This document shows, in pieces, positions 61,549 to 64,000 of a stretch of DNA of 64,000 nucleotides. Every line of letters begins with the position of its first letter. Position 1 is the stretch's first letter. The notes beneath the pieces were generated by a model, which was not told the DNA's origin, did not search any database, and worked only from the letters and a program-made list of their open reading frames with translations. The position numbers were made by a program, and so were the translations under genes. The DNA is from Actinomycetales bacterium. GTDB taxonomy: Bacteria > Actinomycetota > Actinomycetes > Actinomycetales > Kineosporiaceae. The stretch lies in contig JAAYAH010000015.1 in assembly GCA_012719445.1 (NCBI GenBank), positions 1 through 64,000 on the forward strand. The letters run 5' to 3'.

Positions 61549-62559
61549 ATGAAGACCTCGGTTCGCTTCGGGCCGGAGACGCTGCGGATCGACGGTGAGC
61601 GGGAGGTCGCCGCGATCTCGGCGAACCTGACCGCCTACCTGGCTCGGTCGCGGCGCCGCGGGGTGGTGGTGGCGCTGTCGGGCGGCATCGACTCCAGCGT
61701 GGTGGCCGCGGTGTGCGTCGCGGCGCTGGGCGCCGACCGGGTATTCGGGGTGCACATGCCCGAGCGGGAGTCCTCGCCGGAGACCCTGGGCCTGAGCCGG
61801 CTGGTGGCGGACTCGTTGGGGATCGACTCGGTGGTGGAGGAGATCACGCCGGTGCTGGACGCGGTGGGGTGCTACCGGCGCCGGGACGACGCGATCCGGA
61901 CGGTGTGCCCGGACTACGGGTCCGGGTACCGGTCGAAGATCGTGCTGCCGAGCGTCATCGACTCCGACAGCTACCGGCTGTACTCGGTGGTGGTGCTGGC
62001 CCCGGACGGGTCGCAGACCTCCCACCGGCTGCCCCGGGAGGCGTACCTGGGGGTCGTCGCGGCGACGAACTTCAAGCAGCGGGTGCGCAAGATGCTGGAG
62101 TACCACCACGCCGACCGGTTGAACTACGTGGTGTCCGGGACGCCGAACCGGCTGGAGTACGACCAGGGGTTCTTCGTGAAGCTGGGCGACGGGGCCGCGG
62201 ACGTGAAGCCGATCGCGCACCTGTACAAGTCGCAGGTGTACGCGCTCGCGGAGCACCTGGGGGTGCCGGAGGAGATCCGGTCCCGGCCGTCGACGACGGA
62301 CACCTACTCGCTGCCGCAGTCGCAGGAGGAGTTCTACTTCTCGCTGCCGCACCAGCGGATGGACCTGTGCCTGTACGGCCGGAACAACGGGGTGCCGGTC
62401 GAGGACGTCGCCGAGGCCACCGGCCTGACGGTGGACCAGGTGCAGCGGGTGTACCGGGACATCGAGCAGAAGCGCCGGACGACGAGCTACCTGCACCTGG
62501 CACCGGAGCTCGCCGTGGACGTCCCCGAGATCCACCAGCACGCCGCCCCGCGGGGCTGA
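61549..62559 (+). CDS. NAD-synthase-like ATP-pyrophosphatase
   Basis: The protein has 336 residues of the adenine-nucleotide alpha-hydrolase fold. ALSGGIDSSVVAA (P-loop at residues 44-50), GTPNRLEYDQGFFVKLGDGA and PIAHLYKSQVYALAEHLGVP are clear NadE signatures. A 60-residue insert (about 105-165, SGYRSKIVLPSVIDSDSYRL) and an altered C-terminus (PQSQEEFYFSLPHQRMDLCL in place of the usual PGQTDE-type segment) set it apart from NadE. No glutaminase domain; ammonia could come from the neighbouring AsnB. ATG 61549 follows GGAG. Confidence 0.85.
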   Translation: MKTSVRFGPETLRIDGEREVAAISANLTAYLARSRRRGVVVALSGGIDSSVVAAVCVAALGADRVFGVHMPERESSPETLGLSRLVADSLGIDSVVEEITPVLDAVGCYRRRDDAIRTVCPDYGSGYRSKIVLPSVIDSDSYRLYSVVVLAPDGSQTSHRLPREAYLGVVAATNFKQRVRKMLEYHHADRLNYVVSGTPNRLEYDQGFFVKLGDGAADVKPIAHLYKSQVYALAEHLGVPEEIRSRPSTTDTYSLPQSQEEFYFSLPHQRMDLCLYGRNNGVPVEDVAEATGLTVDQVQRVYRDIEQKRRTTSYLHLAPELAVDVPEIHQHAAPRG

Positions 62560-62583
62560 CCCGCCGGTCGCCGACGGGGCCGG

Positions 62584-63231
62584 TCACCTGCGGCCGGTTC
62601 CGCTCCGGGGTGCCCGCGCCACCGTCTCCGGGCGGTTCCGGGTGCCGGCGCCCCGGGACGGACCTGGTGCCCGCCGACGCCAGCGACAGGCGTCGGCGGC
62701 GAGCCAGGCCGCAACGGCGAGTCCGGAGAGGGCGATGACCGGACGCAGCACCGCGGGTGAGGTCCTGCGCACGATCGAGGGTCCCGGCCACCCACCGGCG
62801 AGGAATCCCAGGGCGAACACCCCCACCATCAGTCGGCGGGACCGTTCCCCCTGCCCGGAGCCGGAGCGGAGCCGTGGCTGGACGAGGATGAGCACCGAGG
62901 CGCAGGCGACCAGCAGCGGCGCGAGGGCCGCGAGGGCGTCCGGTGGGGTGCCCAGCAGCAGGCCGGCTCCGACGAGCCCGCCCGTTGCCGTGGCCAGGCC
63001 CAGCCGCAGGACCCGGCCGCCCTGCCCGTCCAGTTCCGGGCGCGACCCGGCGGTGGATCCGATGCCCGTGACGACCAGCGCCACGGTGTTGGTGACGTTG
63101 GCGGCGACCGGGGACAGCCCGAGGGCCAGCAACGCGGGATAGGAGATCACCGAGGCGAGGCTGACGACCGCGCTCACGATCCCGGCGAGGACCCCGGCGA
63201 GGACCAGGACACCCAGGTCGCTCGCGGTCAC
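62584..63231 (-). CDS. TauE/SafE-family permease with internal deletion
   Basis: The protein has 215 residues against about 250 for the family. The first half is normal: GVLAGIVSAVVSLASVISYP, LGLSPVAANVTNTVAL, TGGLVGAGLLLG. The second half should repeat the GGYFGAG-type motif and two more helices, but the sequence goes from LMVGVFALGFLAGG straight to WPGPSIVRRTSPAVLRPVIA, so about 60 residues are missing. It may be a non-functional anion exporter. GTG start at 63231; it converges with the NadE-like gene. Confidence 0.7.
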   Translation of the reverse strand: MTASDLGVLVLAGVLAGIVSAVVSLASVISYPALLALGLSPVAANVTNTVALVVTGIGSTAGSRPELDGQGGRVLRLGLATATGGLVGAGLLLGTPPDALAALAPLLVACASVLILVQPRLRSGSGQGERSRRLMVGVFALGFLAGGWPGPSIVRRTSPAVLRPVIALSGLAVAAWLAADACRWRRRAPGPSRGAGTRNRPETVARAPRSGTGRR

Positions 63232-63612
63232 CCCGCCACTGCATCACGCCGGGGGATCCGTCGCGAACGGGTTTGTGGGCGTTCGACCTGGCACCTTGTG
63301 GCGGCCTGTCCGGGGGAGGGTGGGAGTGGGCGGGATGCCGATCTTGGGTCGGGCGAAATTAGCAGATCTCCCCGACAGGCGTGGGCACTTCGGTGTGATC
63401 CGGCTGAAGTGATGATTCACAACCAACCGTTCAACCCTGCGCTTACGCATGACAGCGGAGCGTAAGTGGTGACAAGGTGGATAGCGGTCCAGCAGGGCCG
63501 CGGGTGACGCGGAGATCCGCCAGTCGACAGTCGACCGCCGGTGAGCAGGCGGGGAGTGAGTGGCGAGACCGGCTCCCGGCATTCCAACGCATCAGCGAGG
63601 GAGAGTCCCTTC
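63232..63612. other. Intergenic region with inverted repeat
   Basis: This 381-base gap lies between the divergent permease and the SipW-type gene at the right edge. It has an A/T-richer core (63350-63480) containing the dyad listed separately. No gene seen. Confidence 0.45.
63442..63466. promoter_or_regulatory. Inverted repeat upstream of the right-edge SipW-type gene
   Basis: CTTACGC and GCGTAAG arms (63442-63448, 63460-63466) with an 11-base spacer lie about 150 bases before the start codon. Probable operator. Confidence 0.4.
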
Positions 63613-64000
63613 ATGTTCAAGCCGAGCAAGAAGTCCATCGTCGTGGGGGGAGCCGCCCTCCTGCTCATCGGAACCGGCACCGCCTACGCCTACTGGACCG
63701 TCACCGGGAGCGGCTCGTCGTCGGCCCAGACCACCACCGCCGGGACGCTCACGGTGGTGGCGGGCGCTCCGGTCACCGGTCTCGAGCCCGGCGGCTCGGC
63801 GAAGCTCGTCAGCGGGACCTTCACCTACTCCAGCACCACGAAGGTCTACGTCAAGAGCGTCGTCGTCCAGGTCGACCCCACCTTCTCGACCCAGGAGAAC
63901 CCGGACCTGCCGGCCTGCACGGCAGCCGACTTCGAGACCAGCAACGCCCCGGTCTTCACCAGGGTCGGGACCGGCGACACCTGGGGCGGTGCCAGCATCA
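63613..64000 (+). CDS. Small exported protein with SipW-type N-terminus (partial)
   Basis: The frame runs from ATG 63613 to the window edge, 129 codons seen. MFKPSKKSIVVGGAALLLIG and TAYAYWTVTGSGSSS match the N-terminus of the protein at 36880, and the DNA around the start codon (tcccttcatgttcaag) is identical in both. LEPGGSAKLVSGTFTY aligns with the LxPG segment of the paralogues; a cysteine lies in LPACTAAD. GAGGGAGAG precedes the start. It probably opens a second copy of the 36.9-40.3 kb operon beyond the window. Confidence 0.82.
   Translation, partial: MFKPSKKSIVVGGAALLLIGTGTAYAYWTVTGSGSSSAQTTTAGTLTVVAGAPVTGLEPGGSAKLVSGTFTYSSTTKVYVKSVVVQVDPTFSTQENPDLPACTAADFETSNAPVFTRVGTGDTWGGASI

Noticed and set aside
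30441-63433. Shared 11-mer ccaaccgttca upstream of the second dehydrogenase and the right-edge SipW-type gene
   Set aside because: In 64 kb many 11-base matches are expected by chance, and surrounding bases do not agree.
1-64000. tRNA, rRNA, CRISPR array, insertion sequence or integrase
   Set aside because: I looked for cloverleaf-like pairs, spaced identical repeats and transposase motifs and found none; the tandem repeats present are coding minisatellites without spacers.

Overview
The window reads as chromosome of a high-GC Gram-positive actinobacterium (Actinomycetota). Composition is strongly GC-rich, many starts are GTG, stop/start overlaps of the ATGA or GTGA type are common, and the window holds secreted LamG, FG-GAP, GH5 and GH26 proteins. 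The genus cannot be fixed from the sequence alone. I saw no rRNA, tRNA, CRISPR array, transposase, phage gene or replication origin. Most of the window is one very large locus for making, exporting and trimming a cell-surface or extracellular polysaccharide.

Layout. 1-7.6 kb: secreted surface proteins (partial LamG protein on the minus strand, FG-GAP propeller, GH5-like hydrolase). 8.2-16.6 kb: glycan block A (two GT2 glycosyltransferases, a flippase, a GT-C-like membrane protein, a small membrane protein, two GT4s). 16.6-19.8 kb: membrane-anchored EEP-family enzyme with a coupled small Cys/His protein, then a secreted GH26. 20.2-24.6 kb: a compact operon with a hyaluronan-synthase-like GT2, a UDP-HexNAc dehydrogenase, a secreted polysaccharide deacetylase and a small membrane peptide, closed by a 20-bp-stem terminator. 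25.0-30.1 kb: FlaA1/CapD-like dehydratase, a divergent GT2 membrane synthase, a secreted TIM-barrel-like putative glycosidase and a condensation-domain-like acyltransferase. 30.7-36.1 kb: a visibly less GC-rich stretch with a second dehydrogenase, a second copy of the divergent synthase and two more putative glycosidases of the same kind. 36.9-40.3 kb: an operon of small exported Ig-like proteins with SipW-type N-termini plus a secreted propeller protein; a further paralogue starts at the right edge (63.6 kb). 40.5-42.6 kb: XRE regulator with a frameshifted partner and two soluble proteins. 43.0-51.3 kb: glycan block B, a reshuffled paralogue of block A. 51.3-52.6 kb: a gene graveyard (response-regulator remnant, frameshifted eCIS-core/DUF4157 remnant). 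52.6-55.1 kb: membrane-anchored beta-helix protein and serine-acetyltransferase-like protein. 55.8-62.6 kb: acyl-carrier protein, AMP-dependent ligase, SGNH-like lipoprotein, AcpS, a serine-less carrier-like protein, asparagine synthase and an NAD-synthase-like ATP-pyrophosphatase in one apparent operon. 62.6-63.2 kb: an internally shortened TauE/SafE permease.

How the genes work together (inference). Blocks A and B look like Wzx-type lipid-linked glycan assembly lines. The 20-24 kb operon and the two divergent-synthase modules look like synthase-dependent polymer systems, each with its own sugar-nucleotide enzyme and secreted hydrolase or deacetylase. The ACP/ligase/AsnB/NadE-like cluster could make an acyl or amide decoration. 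The best candidates for undescribed biology are the divergent synthase plus putative GH18-like glycosidase pairs, the carrier-protein/amidotransferase cluster, and the SipW-type operon.
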